A DNA stretch of 64,000 nucleotides from Cohnella pontilimi (GCF_005049045.1 NZ_SUPK01000012.1:1-64000); one strand, 5' to 3'. Counted from the first letter of the stretch, positions 30,353 through 43,652 are shown. Numbers and translations: made by a program. Notes: generated by a model not told the origin, from the letters alone.

Positions 30353-30775
30353 TTAAGATTTCTTAGCTTTCGGACGTTTCGTGCCGTATTTGGAACGAGC
30401 TTGCATCCGGTTATTCACGCCTGCGGTGTCAAGAGCGCCGCGGACGATGTGGTAACGTACACCCGGAAGGTCTTTTACACGGCCGCCGCGGATAAGCACG
30501 ACACTGTGCTCCTGCAGGTTGTGGCCGATCCCCGGAATGTAGGCAGTTACCTCTACGCGGTTCGTAAGACGTACACGCGCATATTTACGGAGTGCGGAGT
30601 TCGGTTTCTTCGGCGTCATCGTGCCTACACGGGTGCAAACCCCGCGTTTTTGAGGCGCGCTCAGATCGGTCTCGATACGCTTCAGAGCGTTGAAGCCCTT
30701 TTGCAGCGCAGGAGATTTCGATTTGACGACTTTCGGTTGACGTCCTTTACGAACGAGTTGGTTAATTGTTGGCAT
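30353..30775 (-). CDS. rpsL: 30S ribosomal protein S12
   Basis: The 140-residue protein begins [20 protein letters not shown]. The decoding-site loop [20 protein letters not shown] retains the Lys that is changed in many streptomycin-resistant mutants, so the sequence looks drug-sensitive at that site. [16 protein letters not shown] is intact. The 157-nt gap to the upstream L7Ae gene holds nothing recognisable. Confidence 0.98.
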   Translation of the reverse strand: MPTINQLVRKGRQPKVVKSKSPALQKGFNALKRIETDLSAPQKRGVCTRVGTMTPKKPNSALRKYARVRLTNRVEVTAYIPGIGHNLQEHSVVLIRGGRVKDLPGVRYHIVRGALDTAGVNNRMQARSKYGTKRPKAKKS

Positions 30776-30932
30776 GTTGCCACCCCCTTCCCCTAACGAT
30801 TATCAAGCAAAATGAAGACTACGATGCCACGATGCAAAGCCCACAGATCCAGGCGGTTCATTTTGAGAAACGAGAAAGGGCAGCACCGGAAATTCTCCCT
30901 TAAAGGCAGCTTCCGAAGCAAACCCGAAATGC

Positions 30933-31187
30933 TTATTCCTCAACGACCGCGGCCATGGCCGCGCCCACTTCAATACCGCATGCTCTACCCAGGTTCTTCA
31001 TCGTATCCACGTGCGTCAGCTTAACGCCTCTCTGGCCGCACAATTGGACAATCCTCGATACCAAACGGGGATCTGCATCTTGAGCGACGAATACTTCGAC
31101 GGCTTCGCCGAGCTCGACCGCCTTCATCGTCTGTTTCGTGCCGATTCTGACTCTACCTTCCTGCAAACCGTTGTCGTTCGCTGTCAA
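30933..31187 (-). CDS. rplGB: L7Ae-family K-turn binding protein (YbxF/RplGB)
   Basis: From TTG 31185-31187, ten nt after GGAGG, the protein has 84 residues, close to the 82 of Bacillus subtilis YbxF. The L7Ae/L30e core is seen in IGTKQTMKAVELGEAVEVFV, DADPRLVSRIVQLC and MKNLGRACGIEVGAAM. YbxF binds kink-turn RNA; its cellular target is not settled. It is the first gene of the str operon, between rpoC and rpsL as in Bacillus subtilis. Confidence 0.93.
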   Translation of the reverse strand: MTANDNGLQEGRVRIGTKQTMKAVELGEAVEVFVAQDADPRLVSRIVQLCGQRGVKLTHVDTMKNLGRACGIEVGAAMAAVVEE

Positions 31188-31240
31188 GGGACACCGACCT
31201 CCATGGGCACAGAAAGATTTCGTCGCGCACACACTCAAAC

Positions 31241-31269
31241 ATAGTAGCATCTCGGCATGTCGGTGTCAA
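31241..31269 (-). promoter_or_regulatory. str operon promoter
   Basis: Perfect -35 TTGACA (31264-31269), 17-nt spacer and -10 TACTAT (31241-31246), located about 55 nt before the L7Ae-like gene. Confidence 0.88.
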
Positions 31270-31398
31270 GAAAACTTATCGTCTTGATCCGTTCTGATCA
31301 TAAATGTGCAATTTCTGAAGCAGTTGATCGCCGGTTATCCCTGCGCTGCCTACATTGATGCGTTTGATCAGATTATCGGAATTGTCGTCGTTCGTGAT

Positions 31399-31425
31399 AA
31401 AAAGGCGGCCCGTTAGGGCCGCCTT
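31399..31425 (-). terminator. Terminator of rpoB-rpoC
   Basis: AAGGCGGCCC-TAAC-GGGCCGCCTT on the minus strand, followed by TTTTT after the stem, 25 nt past the rpoC stop. Confidence 0.92.
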
Positions 31426-31449
31426 AGGGGTTAGAATCGATCGTCCAGG

Positions 31450-34400
31450 TTACTCTGCCGTAACAGGCTCCAATTCGGCCGTTCCTTCTTCCGCCTCATC
31501 AAGCGGAGAAACGACGCGGATATTGCGGTAGCGCGACATTCCCGTACCCGCAGGGATGAGCTTGCCGATAATCACGTTCTCCTTCAGGCCGAGCAGGCGG
31601 TCGACTTTGCCTTTGATGGCAGCGTCGGTAAGCACGCGTGTCGTCTCTTGGAAAGACGCGGCCGACAAGAACGAATCGGTCTCCAGCGAAGCTTTGGTAA
31701 TCCCGAGCAATACCGGGCGGGCAACCGCCGGCTCTTTGCCGCTCAAGATGGCTTCGCGGTTCGCGGCTTCGTACTCGTGGATATCCACAAATGCTCCAGG
31801 CAGCAAAATCGTATCGCCCGGATCGACGATTTTGATTTTGCGAAGCATTTGCTTGATCATGACTTCCACGTGTTTGTCGTTGATTTCTACGCCTTGGTTC
31901 CGGTATACGCGCTGAACTTCCTGAAGAATATAGTTCTGCACGCCGCGGATGCCTTTGATGCGCAGCATTTCTTTCGGGTCGATCGAACCGTCGGTCAATT
32001 CGTCGCCGGCTTCGATGTGCATGCCTTGGCTGACACGGATACGGGATCCGTAGCTGACCGGATACACTTTCGTTTCGGCTTCGCCCTGCACTTCGATTTC
32101 GCGGCGGTCCTTCGTCTCTCGGATTTCTTTGATCACGCCGTCGATTTCGGAGATAATCGCTTGACCTTTCGGGTTGCGGGCCTCGAAAAGTTCCTGAATA
32201 CGCGGCAAACCTTGCGTGATGTCGTCGCCGGCAACACCGCCGGTGTGGAACGTACGCATCGTGAGCTGCGTTCCGGGCTCGCCGATCGATTGCGCGGCGA
32301 TGATGCCGACCGCTTCGCCGATCTCAACTTGTTTGCCGGTGGCCAGGTTACGACCGTAGCACATTTTGCACACGCCGTGACGGGCGCGGCAGCTGAGTAC
32401 GGAGCGGATCTGCAGCCGCTTGACGCCGGCTTTGATCATCATTTCCGCCTTCGGCGTGTCGATCAGCTCGTTGACGTTCACGAGTACTTCGCCCGTTTCC
32501 GGATGACGGACGGTTTCGAACGCATAACGTCCTTCGATCCGGTCGAACAAGTCTTCGATGACTTCCTTGCCGTCCTCGATGCGGGAGACCATGATGCCCT
32601 TGTCGGTTCCGCAGTCTTCTTCGCGAACGATGACGTCTTGCGCCACGTCGACGAGACGGCGTGTCAGGTAACCCGAGTCGGCCGTCCGGAGCGCCGTATC
32701 CGCCAAACCTTTACGCGCGCCGTGCGTGGAGATGAAGTACTCCAATACCGTGAGGCCTTCGCGGAAGTTCGACAAGATCGGCAGCTCGATGATGCGTCCG
32801 GACGGGTTGGCCATGAGACCGCGCATACCGCCCAGCTGGGTGATCTGCGATTTGTTGCCCCGCGCTTTGGAGTCGACCATGAGCATGATCGAGTTGTAGC
32901 GGTCCATGGACTTCATCAGGATGTCCGTGATTTCGTCCTTCGCCCGGCTCCAGATCTCGATGACGCGGTCATACCGTTCTTCGTTGGTGATCAAACCGCG
33001 GCGGTACTGCGTCGTGATGACTTTAACCTTCTCTTCGGAGTTCTTCAGGATATCGAATTTCTCCTGCGGAACGATTACGTCGGCAACGGCGATCGTGATG
33101 CCGGCCTTCGTCGAGTAGGTGAAGCCCAGCTGCTTAATCCGATCGAGAATAACCGAAGTTTGGGTCGTATGGTAAATGCGGAAGCATTCGCCGATGATTT
33201 GTCCCAAATACTCTTTGCCAACCGCACCCGGAGTTGGGATGTCGGCCATAATCTGATCAAGGTCGGCGCCTTTGTCGTATACGAAATACTTATCCGGCGT
33301 ACCTTTAAGCAAATTCTCTTTCGTCGCTTCGTTGATATATGGGAACGTATCCGGGAATATCTCGTTGAAAATGATTTTGCCGATCGTCGTCACAATCAAA
33401 GAATTTTGCTGTTCCGGCGTAAACGTCTTCTTCTTCAACTCGCGAACCGGAATGGTTACGCGGGCGTGCAACGAAATGCGGCTCGGTTCACGCTGATAAG
33501 CGGAAACCGCTTCGTGAACGGTGGCAAAACGCATGCCCGAACCCGGAGCTTCCTTGTTGTCCATGGTCAGGTAATAGCATCCCAAAACCATGTCCTGCGA
33601 AGGAGTGACGACCGGTTTGCCGTCTTTCGGGTTCAAAATGTTGCCGGAAGCGAGCATCAGCAAACGAGCTTCTGCTTGTGCTTCAGCGGACAACGGCACG
33701 TGAACGGCCATTTGGTCTCCGTCGAAGTCGGCGTTGTACGCCGTACATACGAGCGGGTGAAGCTTGATGGCGCGGCCTTCCACGAGAATCGGCTCGAACG
33801 CCTGGATCCCGAGACGGTGAAGCGTAGGCGCGCGGTTCAGGAGCACCGGATGTTCCTTGATGACTTCCTCCAGAACGTCCCATACCTCAGGGCTGACGCG
33901 CTCCACTTTGCGTTTCGCGCTTTTGATGTTATGAGCCAGGCCTTTAAGCACCAACTCTTTCATGACAAAAGGCTTGAACAGCTCGAGCGCCATTTCCTTC
34001 GGCAAGCCGCATTGGTACATCTTGAGGCTCGGACCTACGACGATAACGGAACGGCCCGAGTAGTCCACGCGCTTACCGAGAAGGTTTTGGCGGAAACGGC
34101 CTTGTTTCCCTTTGAGCATATGGCTCAGCGATTTGAGCGGACGGTTGCCGGGACCCGTTACCGGGCGGCCGCGGCGGCCGTTGTCGATCAAAGCGTCGAC
34201 CGCTTCTTGCAGCATCCGCTTCTCGTTCTGGACGATGATGTCCGGAGCACCGAGATCGAGCAGACGCTTCAGCCGGTTGTTCCGGTTGATGACGCGGCGG
34301 TACAGATCGTTCAAATCGCTCGTCGCGAACCGGCCGCCGTCCAGCTGCACCATCGGGCGCAGTTCGGGCGGGATGACCGGCAGCACGTCGAGAATCATCC

Positions 34401-35073
34401 AATCCGGCAGGTTGCCGGAATTGCGGAACGATTCGACGACTTCCAGCCGCTTGATCGCGCGGTTGCGGCGCTGGCCTTGCGCGGTGCGCAGCTCTTCCTT
34501 GAGCATCTCCAGCTCACGGTCGAGGTCGATGTCCTGCAGAAGCTTTTTGACGGCTTCCGCACCCATGCCGGCCTGGAACGCATAACCGTACTTCTCGCGA
34601 TAGCTGCGGTATTCTTTCTCGGAAAGCAGCTGCTTCTTCTCGAGCGGCGTGTCGCCCGGGTCGGTCACGACGTAGGAAGCGAAATAAATGATCTCTTCCA
34701 GCGAACGCGGCGACATGTCCAGGGCAAGACCCATACGGCTCGGAATGCCTTTGAAATACCAAATGTGAGACACCGGAGCAGCCAATTCGATATGGCCCAT
34801 GCGCTCGCGGCGTACTTTGGCACGGGTGACTTCGACGCCGCAGCGGTCGCAGACGACGCCTTTATAACGGACACGCTTGTATTTGCCGCAATGACATTCC
34901 CAGTCCTTCGTCGGACCGAAAATTTTCTCGCAGAACAAACCTTCCTTCTCCGGCTTCAGTGTCCGGTAGTTGATCGTTTCCGGCTTTTTAACTTCGCCGC
35001 GCGACCAGGACCGGATCTTATCGGGGGACGCGAGTCCGATTTTCATAAACTCAAAGTTGTTTACGTCTAACAA
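31450..35073 (-). CDS. rpoC: DNA-directed RNA polymerase subunit beta'
   Basis: The 1207-residue subunit carries the N-terminal zinc site [20 protein letters not shown], the catalytic NADFDGDQM with the three Mg-binding Asp near residue 450, the bridge-helix region ([19 protein letters not shown]) and the second Cys cluster [14 protein letters not shown]. The start is TTG (35071-35073) with AAGGAG-like sequence upstream; [20 protein letters not shown] aligns with Bacillus subtilis RpoC from its first residue. It follows rpoB by 79 nt and ends at a strong terminator. Confidence 0.99.
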   Translation of the reverse strand: MLDVNNFEFMKIGLASPDKIRSWSRGEVKKPETINYRTLKPEKEGLFCEKIFGPTKDWECHCGKYKRVRYKGVVCDRCGVEVTRAKVRRERMGHIELAAPVSHIWYFKGIPSRMGLALDMSPRSLEEIIYFASYVVTDPGDTPLEKKQLLSEKEYRSYREKYGYAFQAGMGAEAVKKLLQDIDLDRELEMLKEELRTAQGQRRNRAIKRLEVVESFRNSGNLPDWMILDVLPVIPPELRPMVQLDGGRFATSDLNDLYRRVINRNNRLKRLLDLGAPDIIVQNEKRMLQEAVDALIDNGRRGRPVTGPGNRPLKSLSHMLKGKQGRFRQNLLGKRVDYSGRSVIVVGPSLKMYQCGLPKEMALELFKPFVMKELVLKGLAHNIKSAKRKVERVSPEVWDVLEEVIKEHPVLLNRAPTLHRLGIQAFEPILVEGRAIKLHPLVCTAYNADFDGDQMAVHVPLSAEAQAEARLLMLASGNILNPKDGKPVVTPSQDMVLGCYYLTMDNKEAPGSGMRFATVHEAVSAYQREPSRISLHARVTIPVRELKKKTFTPEQQNSLIVTTIGKIIFNEIFPDTFPYINEATKENLLKGTPDKYFVYDKGADLDQIMADIPTPGAVGKEYLGQIIGECFRIYHTTQTSVILDRIKQLGFTYSTKAGITIAVADVIVPQEKFDILKNSEEKVKVITTQYRRGLITNEERYDRVIEIWSRAKDEITDILMKSMDRYNSIMLMVDSKARGNKSQITQLGGMRGLMANPSGRIIELPILSNFREGLTVLEYFISTHGARKGLADTALRTADSGYLTRRLVDVAQDVIVREEDCGTDKGIMVSRIEDGKEVIEDLFDRIEGRYAFETVRHPETGEVLVNVNELIDTPKAEMMIKAGVKRLQIRSVLSCRARHGVCKMCYGRNLATGKQVEIGEAVGIIAAQSIGEPGTQLTMRTFHTGGVAGDDITQGLPRIQELFEARNPKGQAIISEIDGVIKEIRETKDRREIEVQGEAETKVYPVSYGSRIRVSQGMHIEAGDELTDGSIDPKEMLRIKGIRGVQNYILQEVQRVYRNQGVEINDKHVEVMIKQMLRKIKIVDPGDTILLPGAFVDIHEYEAANREAILSGKEPAVARPVLLGITKASLETDSFLSAASFQETTRVLTDAAIKGKVDRLLGLKENVIIGKLIPAGTGMSRYRNIRVVSPLDEAEEGTAELEPVTAE

Positions 35074-35152
35074 GGAGCAAGCCCTCCTTCATCGTTGCTG
35101 AGATTTCGAACGTTCAACGACGTCCTCGCATGCGAGGCGGCGTCAGATCTGA

Positions 35153-38698
<3,546 letters not shown>

Positions 38699-38741
38699 CT
38701 TAACCTCACCCCTTCAGTCTGCTTCAACACAAAAACAAAGA

Positions 38742-38859
38742 AAAGCCCTTATGCGCTAATTGGCGGCACAATGGCACCCTTTAACCAGTCATTTGCCCAA
38801 AACAAACTCATTATACGTCGTTCCAAGCGAATTTATTCCTGGGAAAGGATAAGGGCTTT
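38742..38859 (-). promoter_or_regulatory. Long-range inverted repeat in the rpoB leader, possible attenuator
   Basis: AAAGCCCTTAT on the nascent RNA (38859-38849) is exactly complementary to ATAAGGGCTTT (38752-38742), 96 nt later, and the second arm runs into a T-rich stretch (TTCTTTGTTTTTG). The arrangement looks like a terminator stem closed over a large leader domain. A weaker promoter-like TATAAT lies inside it on the minus strand at about 38814-38819. Confidence 0.5.
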
Positions 38860-38911
38860 AGCGGCATGACTAGTAAAGACAATAAGCCCATCCTAATACT
38901 GACATTTTATA

Positions 38912-38940
38912 ATGATATCACAGCCAAAAAGTCAAGTCAA
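38912..38940 (-). promoter_or_regulatory. rpoB promoter
   Basis: -35 TTGACT (38935-38940), 17-nt spacer and -10 TATCAT (38912-38917). The -35 overlaps the stop region of the upstream methyltransferase gene. Confidence 0.7.
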
Positions 38941-39542
38941 ACTTTTCTTGCGACCAAAATTCGATAACCCTTGTCCTTGCCGATCTCCTCCACGAATTCG
39001 CTGCCGAACAGCTCCTCCAGCTTGGCTTTGGCCGACGGCGCGCCCTGCTTTTTTTGGATGACGACCCACAAGGATCCGCCGGTATTCAGGTGATCGCGGG
39101 ATTTCTCGAAAATTTGGTGCACAACCGCTTTGCCCGCCCGAATCGGAGGGTTCGTGAGAATGGTATCGAAAAAGCTTCCTTTTACCGCATCAAATAAATC
39201 GCTCACCAAGATTTTCACGTTGGCGATTTCGTTAACCGCGGCGTTGCGTCTAGCTAATTCGACTGCACGCTCATTTACGTCGATCATCGTCACGTGCGCT
39301 TGGGGAGCCAGTTGCGCGGCAGTCAGTCCGATCGGACCGTAACCGCAGCCGACATCTAAAATGCGCCCGGTTTCCGGAATCTCCATTTTCTCGATCAGCA
39401 CCCGGCTGCCGTAGTCCACCCCTTCACGGGAAAAAACGCCCGCATCGGAAGTCAGCTTCAGCTTGATTCCTCTAAGGTTCGCTTCGAATGTTCGCGGATC
39501 GCTGGCCGTTGTGGGACGTCCGGAGTAATAATGCTCGGTCAC
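38937..39542 (-). CDS. Class I SAM-dependent methyltransferase, RsmC-like (YbxB)
   Basis: From GTG 39540-39542, eight nt after GGAGG, the protein has 201 residues, the length I recall for Bacillus subtilis YbxB at the same place between rplL and rpoB. Motif I VGCGYGPIGL binds SAM, and TNPPIRAGK is the NPPY-type motif of RsmC/RsmD guanine-N2 methyltransferases. The probable substrate is 16S rRNA, but the exact nucleotide is not shown here. The longest frame adds 59 residues that translate a hairpin repeat and is rejected. A terminator separates it from rplL. Confidence 0.88.
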   Translation of the reverse strand: MTEHYYSGRPTTASDPRTFEANLRGIKLKLTSDAGVFSREGVDYGSRVLIEKMEIPETGRILDVGCGYGPIGLTAAQLAPQAHVTMIDVNERAVELARRNAAVNEIANVKILVSDLFDAVKGSFFDTILTNPPIRAGKAVVHQIFEKSRDHLNTGGSLWVVIQKKQGAPSAKAKLEELFGSEFVEEIGKDKGYRILVARKV

Positions 39543-39617
39543 GGTGGGTTCCTCCTCCCGGAGAGCAGCGGCCGTTCCCGCAAAATAACGCATCCCAGAC
39601 CCCCGGCCCGAAACGGA

Positions 39618-39659
39618 TGACAACCGACCGCGGCTATCGCCGCTGGGTAACGGATTGCA
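39618..39659 (-). repeat. 42-nt hairpin repeat, copy 2 (methyltransferase upstream region)
   Basis: It matches 468-509 on the opposite strand at 39 of 42 positions. The AGCGGC-GATA-GCCGC core again forms a hairpin, and the loop is one of the three differing sites. Confidence 0.7.
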
Positions 39660-39732
39660 GCAGGGGATCTCGGGTTCGTCATTTTGCCGGATCCGGCCCG
39701 TTTTACGCATTTTCTCCAACTTTACGCGTAAA

Positions 39733-39764
39733 CAAACCCCTTGAAGTCACCTTCAAGGGGTTTG
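39733..39764 (-). terminator. Hairpin terminator after rplL
   Basis: CAAACCCCTTGAAG pairs perfectly with CTTCAAGGGGTTTG over 14 bp around a 4-nt loop. The following T run on the minus strand is short (TTTA), so termination may be partial. Confidence 0.75.
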
Positions 39765-39784
39765 CACATAGGGTCGAAACGAAA

Positions 39785-40150
39785 TTACTTAACTTCGACT
39801 TTCGCGCCTGCTTCTTCGAGTTTCGCTTTGACGGAGTCGGCTTCTTCTTTGCCGACATGTTCTTTGATCGGCTTCGGTGCGTTGTCGACCAGGTCTTTCG
39901 CTTCTTTCAGGCCGAGACCGGTGATTTCGCGAACGGCTTTGATGACGTTGATTTTGGAAGCGCCGGCATCCGTGAGGATAACGTCGAATTCCGTTTGTTC
40001 TGCAACTTCAGCTGCTGCGCCGCCGCCTGCTACAACTGCAACAGGAGCTGCTGCGGTTACGCCGAATTCTTCTTCGATTGCTTTTACGAGATCGTTCAGT
40101 TCGAGAACGGTCATGCCTTTAATGGCTTCCAAAATTTGCTCTTTGCTCAT
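39785..40150 (-). CDS. rplL: 50S ribosomal protein L7/L12
   Basis: The 121-residue protein has the N-terminal dimerisation helices ([20 protein letters not shown]), an Ala/Gly/Val-rich hinge and the C-terminal factor-binding domain ([20 protein letters not shown]). It forms the ribosomal stalk that recruits GTPase factors. GGAGGG precedes the ATG. It follows rplJ by 62 nt. Confidence 0.98.
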   Translation of the reverse strand: MSKEQILEAIKGMTVLELNDLVKAIEEEFGVTAAAPVAVVAGGGAAAEVAEQTEFDVILTDAGASKINVIKAVREITGLGLKEAKDLVDNAPKPIKEHVGKEEADSVKAKLEEAGAKVEVK

Positions 40151-40212
40151 TGGGTTATACCCTCCATTATGGTTTGATTTAAATGATGTTACGAAGATCT
40201 ATGCAATACGAT

Positions 40213-40713
40213 TTAAGCTGTAGCTTCGTTCTTGTCCGCGACCGCTTTGACGGCCAATGCCATGTTGCGCATAGGTGCTTGCAGCACGCTGAGCAACATA
40301 GAAAGCAAGCCTTCGCGCGAAGGCAGATTAGCCAGCGCTTGAATTTGCGCGGTATCCACTACGCGACCCTCAACCACGCCGCCTTTGATTTTCAGAGCTT
40401 CGTTCTTCTTCGCGAAATCGTTCAAGATTTTCGCGGGAGCGACAGCATCTGCTCCGAAAGCAACCGCAGTCGGACCGGAAAGAACCGAATTCAGTTCGCT
40501 GAGTTCTACGCTGTCTGCCGCGCGGCTGACCAGCGAGTTCTTGAGAACTTGGAAATCGACGCCTGCTTCACGGAGCTGTTTGCGCAGCTCGGTCACTTGA
40601 GCCACGTTCAAACCGCGGTAATCCGCGACAACAGTCGTTGTGCTTTCTTTCAGCTTCGCTGCGATTTGATCGACGGCTTTCTGTTTCTCGGCGATAATTT
40701 TCGCGTTTGCCAT
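40213..40713 (-). CDS. rplJ: 50S ribosomal protein L10
   Basis: From ATG 40711-40713 the protein has 166 residues and begins [20 protein letters not shown]. The C-terminal helix carries L7/L12 dimers. The nine-residue extension of the longest frame contains the GGAGG binding site and is rejected. L10 bound to L12 represses its own operon through the leader described next. Confidence 0.98.
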   Translation of the reverse strand: MANAKIIAEKQKAVDQIAAKLKESTTTVVADYRGLNVAQVTELRKQLREAGVDFQVLKNSLVSRAADSVELSELNSVLSGPTAVAFGADAVAPAKILNDFAKKNEALKIKGGVVEGRVVDTAQIQALANLPSREGLLSMLLSVLQAPMRNMALAVKAVADKNEATA

Positions 40714-40781
40714 GTGTACACCTCCTGATTCCTGGTTCATGGTTCACCGTATTCTTGTGCACGCAGCGCCGGCGAAGGCAC

Positions 40782-40935
40782 AAAAAATGCCTCCGCAGAC
40801 CTGCGGAGGCATGACATCATCTTCGAATCCGCAATCACGCAAAGCATGATAAGCCGATCCGGATTATATCCACACACCTCGGTAGGAAATTAAGCTTGCA
40901 CATTGCGCGCTCGCACCTACGGTCTACGGTATCCA
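40782..40935 (-). ncRNA. Ribosomal protein L10 leader with attenuator
   Basis: The minus-strand leader has the L10-leader core, CCGTAGACCGTAGGTGCG with TTAATTTCCTACCGAGG (40884-40928), where the L10-L12 complex binds. It ends in a strong terminator, ATGCCTCCGCAG paired with CTGCGGAGGCAT (40787-40812) then TTTTTT, about 70 nt before rplJ. Binding should favour premature termination. Confidence 0.85.
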
Positions 40936-40996
40936 TATTCGTTTGTTAACAACTCCGCTAGCTTACCACGGTGCGAACACCGTTGTCAAACGGCAA

Positions 40997-41689
40997 TTAA
41001 CGGTAGTTGGCTGCGTTCAGGCGGGCACCCGGTCCCATCGTCGAAGAGATCGAGATGTTTTTCAGGTATACGCCTTTGGATGCCGCCGGCTTCGCACGGT
41101 TCAGCGCGTCGATCAGAGCTTTCAGGTTGTCGTTCAGCTGTTCTGCAGAGAACGATACCTTGCCGATCGGAGCGTGAATTTGTCCGGCTTTGTCCAGACG
41201 GTATTCGATTTTACCGGCTTTAATTTCTTGTACCGCTTTGGATACGTCGAACGTTACCGTGCCGGCTTTCGGGTTCGGCATGAGGCCTTTACCGCCGAGG
41301 ATACGGCCCAGCTTACCCACTTCGCTCATCATGTCCGGAGTCGCGACGCAGACGTCGAACTCGAACCAACCCTGCTGGATTTTGTTGATGAGGTCGGAAT
41401 CTCCTACATAATCCGCTCCAGCGGCTTCGGCTTCTTTCGCCTTGTCGCCTTTCGCGAATACGAGAACGCGTACCGTTTTGCCCGTGCCGTGCGGCAGGAC
41501 AACAACACCGCGAACGTTCTGGTCTTGTTTTCTCGGGTCAACGCCGAGACGAACGGCTGCTTCGACGGTTTCGTCGAACTTGGCCGTTGCCGCTTTTTTC
41601 ACGAGGTCGATCGCTTCCATGGTTTCATAGGTCGCGTCGCGGTCGATCAATTTCGCGGCTTCTGCGTATTTCTTGCCGTGGTTGGCCAT
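40997..41689 (-). CDS. rplA: 50S ribosomal protein L1
   Basis: The 230-residue protein begins [16 protein letters not shown] and keeps [18 protein letters not shown] and [18 protein letters not shown]1 forms the mobile stalk that moves E-site tRNA. GGAGG precedes the ATG. It follows rplK by 95 nt. A small UUCG hairpin (ACGGTG-TTCG-CACCGT) lies just after its stop; a TTGACA at the same spot could be the -35 of the rplJ promoter. Confidence 0.98.
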   Translation of the reverse strand: MANHGKKYAEAAKLIDRDATYETMEAIDLVKKAATAKFDETVEAAVRLGVDPRKQDQNVRGVVVLPHGTGKTVRVLVFAKGDKAKEAEAAGADYVGDSDLINKIQQGWFEFDVCVATPDMMSEVGKLGRILGGKGLMPNPKAGTVTFDVSKAVQEIKAGKIEYRLDKAGQIHAPIGKVSFSAEQLNDNLKALIDALNRAKPAASKGVYLKNISISSTMGPGARLNAANYR

Positions 41690-41784
41690 GTTGTTCTCCT
41701 CCTTGTGTGGTTTTAACGGAAGTCTCCTCCCACTTGCGGCTCTTTAGACGAGCCGCGTGCGCATCCGAAACGGATGGGCAGTAA

Positions 41785-42210
41785 TCAGTCTTCGATCGCA
41801 ACGCCCATGCTGCGGGCAGTACCTTCGATCATACGCATAGCCGCTTCGACGCTTGCTGCGTTGAGATCCTGCATTTTTTGCTCAGCGATCTCGCGGACTT
41901 TCGCGCGCTTCACGGTTGCAACTTTCTTCTTGTTCGGTTCGCCGGATCCTTTTTCGATCTTGGCGGCGACGCGAAGAAGAACGGCAGCCGGCGGAGTCTT
42001 GGTTTCGAACGTAAAAGAACGATCCTCGAATACGGAAATAACGACCGGAATGATCAGGCCGGCTTGATCCGCCGTACGAGCATTGAACTCTTTACAGAAC
42101 GCCATGATGTTCACGCCTGCTTGACCAAGCGCAGGACCGATTGGCGGTGCCGGGTTGGCTTTGCCTGCGGGAACCTGCAGTTTCACGAGTTTAATGACTT
42201 TTTTCGCCAT
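41785..42210 (-). CDS. rplK: 50S ribosomal protein L11
   Basis: The 141-residue protein has the N-terminal [19 protein letters not shown] block and the C-terminal rRNA-binding domain. It sits at the GTPase-associated centre, where thiostrepton and RelA act. AAGGAGG precedes the ATG. It is separated from nusG by a 159-nt gap with a long hairpin. Confidence 0.98.
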   Translation of the reverse strand: MAKKVIKLVKLQVPAGKANPAPPIGPALGQAGVNIMAFCKEFNARTADQAGLIIPVVISVFEDRSFTFETKTPPAAVLLRVAAKIEKGSGEPNKKKVATVKRAKVREIAEQKMQDLNAASVEAAMRMIEGTARSMGVAIED

Positions 42211-42325
42211 GATGACACCTCCTTGCTCAGAATGCGGTGTGACGGGACGCTCGTCCCTCCCGCTGTAGAAACCCCAGCGACAATATTACACTATCTTAAA
42301 CCGATAGGAAATATCACGCATGGTC

Positions 42326-42364
42326 GATTCCTAAAGAAACGGCAAACCCGTTTCTTTAGGAATC
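42326..42364 (-). other. Perfect 17-bp hairpin between nusG and rplK
   Basis: 42326-42342 pairs base for base with 42348-42364 around a 5-nt loop (GTTTG on the transcript). It begins 5 nt after the nusG stop. No T run follows, so it is an atypical terminator or an RNA processing site. Confidence 0.7.
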
Positions 42365-42369
42365 GCGGG

Positions 42370-42903
42370 TTATATTTTCTCCACTTGAGTGAAATCCAGC
42401 TCAACTGGGGTTTCCCTGCCAAACATGTTGACGTGCACTTTCAGCTTCATCTTGTCGGCGAGAATTTCTTCCACGGAACCGACAAAATTGGCGAAAGGCC
42501 CGACCTTGACGCGGACGTTCTCCTTGAGCTCGAAATCGATGACCGGCTTCGGCTCGTCCATGCCCATATGTCGCAAAATTTGCTCCACTTCTTCGGGCAA
42601 GAGCGGCGTCGGTTTCGATCCGGAGCCCGTAGAACCAACAAAACCGGTAACGCCCGGCGTGTTGCGGACCACGTACCAGGAATCGTCCGTTTGGATCATT
42701 TCGACAAGGACATAGCCGGGATACACTTTGCGCATCACGGTCTTTTTCTTGCCGTCCTTGTTGACGATTTCTTCTTCCATCGGAACGAGCACGCGAAAAA
42801 TCTTGTCCGCCATGCCCATCGATTCCACGCGTTTCTCCAGGTTCGCCTTGACTTTATTCTCGTAACCCGAATACGTGTGAACTACATACCATCTTTTCTC
42901 CAT
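42370..42903 (-). CDS. nusG: Transcription termination/antitermination factor NusG
   Basis: From ATG 42901-42903, after AGGTGG, the 177-residue protein begins MEKRWYVVHTYSGYENKVKA. The NGN domain carries KVYPGYVLVEM and WYVVRNTPGVTGFVG; the KOW domain follows with GPFANFVGSVEEI. It travels with RNA polymerase and links it to ribosomes or pausing signals. It lies between secE and rplK. Confidence 0.97.
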   Translation of the reverse strand: MEKRWYVVHTYSGYENKVKANLEKRVESMGMADKIFRVLVPMEEEIVNKDGKKKTVMRKVYPGYVLVEMIQTDDSWYVVRNTPGVTGFVGSTGSGSKPTPLLPEEVEQILRHMGMDEPKPVIDFELKENVRVKVGPFANFVGSVEEILADKMKLKVHVNMFGRETPVELDFTQVEKI

Positions 42904-42929
42904 CGGAAAAGCCACCTTTGGTTCCTGCG

Positions 42930-43139
42930 TCAAATGACGAGATCGACGAGCTGCGAAATGCCGATATCCACGACCCAGAAATAGATCGTTACCAGCAGCA
43001 CGGTTACGATAACGATAATCGTGTAGCTGACAAGTTCTTTCCGGTTAGGCCAACGGACTTTTTTCAACTCACCCCAACTGTCGCCGAAAAACGAAAAAAA
43101 GGACCCAAAGCTCTGTTTCATTTTGGCCAGGAAAGACAC
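42930..43139 (-). CDS. secE: Preprotein translocase subunit SecE
   Basis: The 69-residue protein has the amphipathic helix with the conserved ELKKVRWPNRKEL and one C-terminal membrane helix (YTIIVIVTVLLVTIYFWVV). It clamps SecY. The start is GTG (43137-43139), nine nt after GGAGG. It lies between rpmG and nusG. Confidence 0.95.
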   Translation of the reverse strand: MSFLAKMKQSFGSFFSFFGDSWGELKKVRWPNRKELVSYTIIVIVTVLLVTIYFWVVDIGISQLVDLVI

Positions 43140-43194
43140 GTCCCTACCTCCTTAATGAGCCCGACACAGCCGCGCGAAGCCGGCTTGCGCCAAC

Positions 43195-43344
43195 TTAACG
43201 CGTCTCGCGATGTGGAGTGTGTTCGTTGCAATATTTGCAGAACTTTTTCAACTCCATGCGATCGGAGTGCGTCCGTTTGTTCTTCGTCGACGTATAGTTC
43301 CGTTGCTTGCAGTTCGTGCAAGCGAGCGTGATAAAGACCCGCAT
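43195..43344 (-). CDS. rpmG: 50S ribosomal protein L33
   Basis: This 49-residue gene was found by direct translation because it is too short for a routine ORF scan. It reads [19 protein letters not shown], then [17 protein letters not shown]. The two CxxC pairs (CTNC and CKYC) mark the zinc-binding form of L33. GGGAGG precedes the ATG. It begins the rpmG-secE-nusG operon. Confidence 0.95.
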   Translation of the reverse strand: MRVFITLACTNCKQRNYTSTKNKRTHSDRMELKKFCKYCNEHTPHRETR

Positions 43345-43485
43345 CCCTTCCACCTCCCGGGATTTCATACTTCATAAAAAAGAGAATCATGCGGCGGCCC
43401 ATGTTTCGCCCAGACACTGCGAGCCCGCCGAATTAACGCGAACGAGTCCGCACGACAACGAAACCTGGTGTTTCGCCACTGATTC

Positions 43486-43555
43486 GAGCCTGTGCATATG
43501 ACGCCACCTTAAACGTTACTAAAATAATTTAGCACAGGCTCTCATACCATGTCAA
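43486..43555 (-). promoter_or_regulatory. Promoter of rpmG-secE-nusG with a flanking 10-bp inverted repeat
   Basis: Perfect -35 TTGACA (43550-43555), 18-nt spacer and -10 TAAATT (43526-43531). GAGCCTGTGC, in the spacer directly next to the -10 (43532-43541), is exactly inverted at 43486-43495 about 30 nt into the transcript. Nothing else is recognisable in 43345-43485, or in 43556-43652 beyond this promoter. Confidence 0.75.
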
Positions 43556-43652
43556 CGAAAAGGTTGGAGGGAAACGGCCCCGGCCTCAGAGCCTAGCAAC
43601 ATTCTTCCATCTTCCCGGTATTTTAAACCGTCCGTCTCCCTATGAACCGCAG

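Noticed and set aside
31648-35070. 1140-codon frame antisense to rpoC (and similar long antisense frames at 35417-38869, 14392-16617 and 27783-29780)
   Set aside because: High-GC codon use in highly conserved sense genes leaves the complementary frame open; the translations are His/Arg/Phe-rich and have no domains.
38808-38840. Second rpoB promoter inside the leader
   Set aside because: A TATAAT is present but the -35 region reads AATAAA with no extended -10; kept only as a remark.
39543-39719. 59-residue N-terminal extension of the methyltransferase
   Set aside because: It translates the 42-nt hairpin repeat and upstream DNA; a GTG with a strong binding site gives the length I recall for YbxB.
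42211-42325. Promoter for rplK and an L1-binding leader
   Set aside because: The best -10 (TAATAT) has no acceptable -35, and no L1 target fold could be made out by eye.
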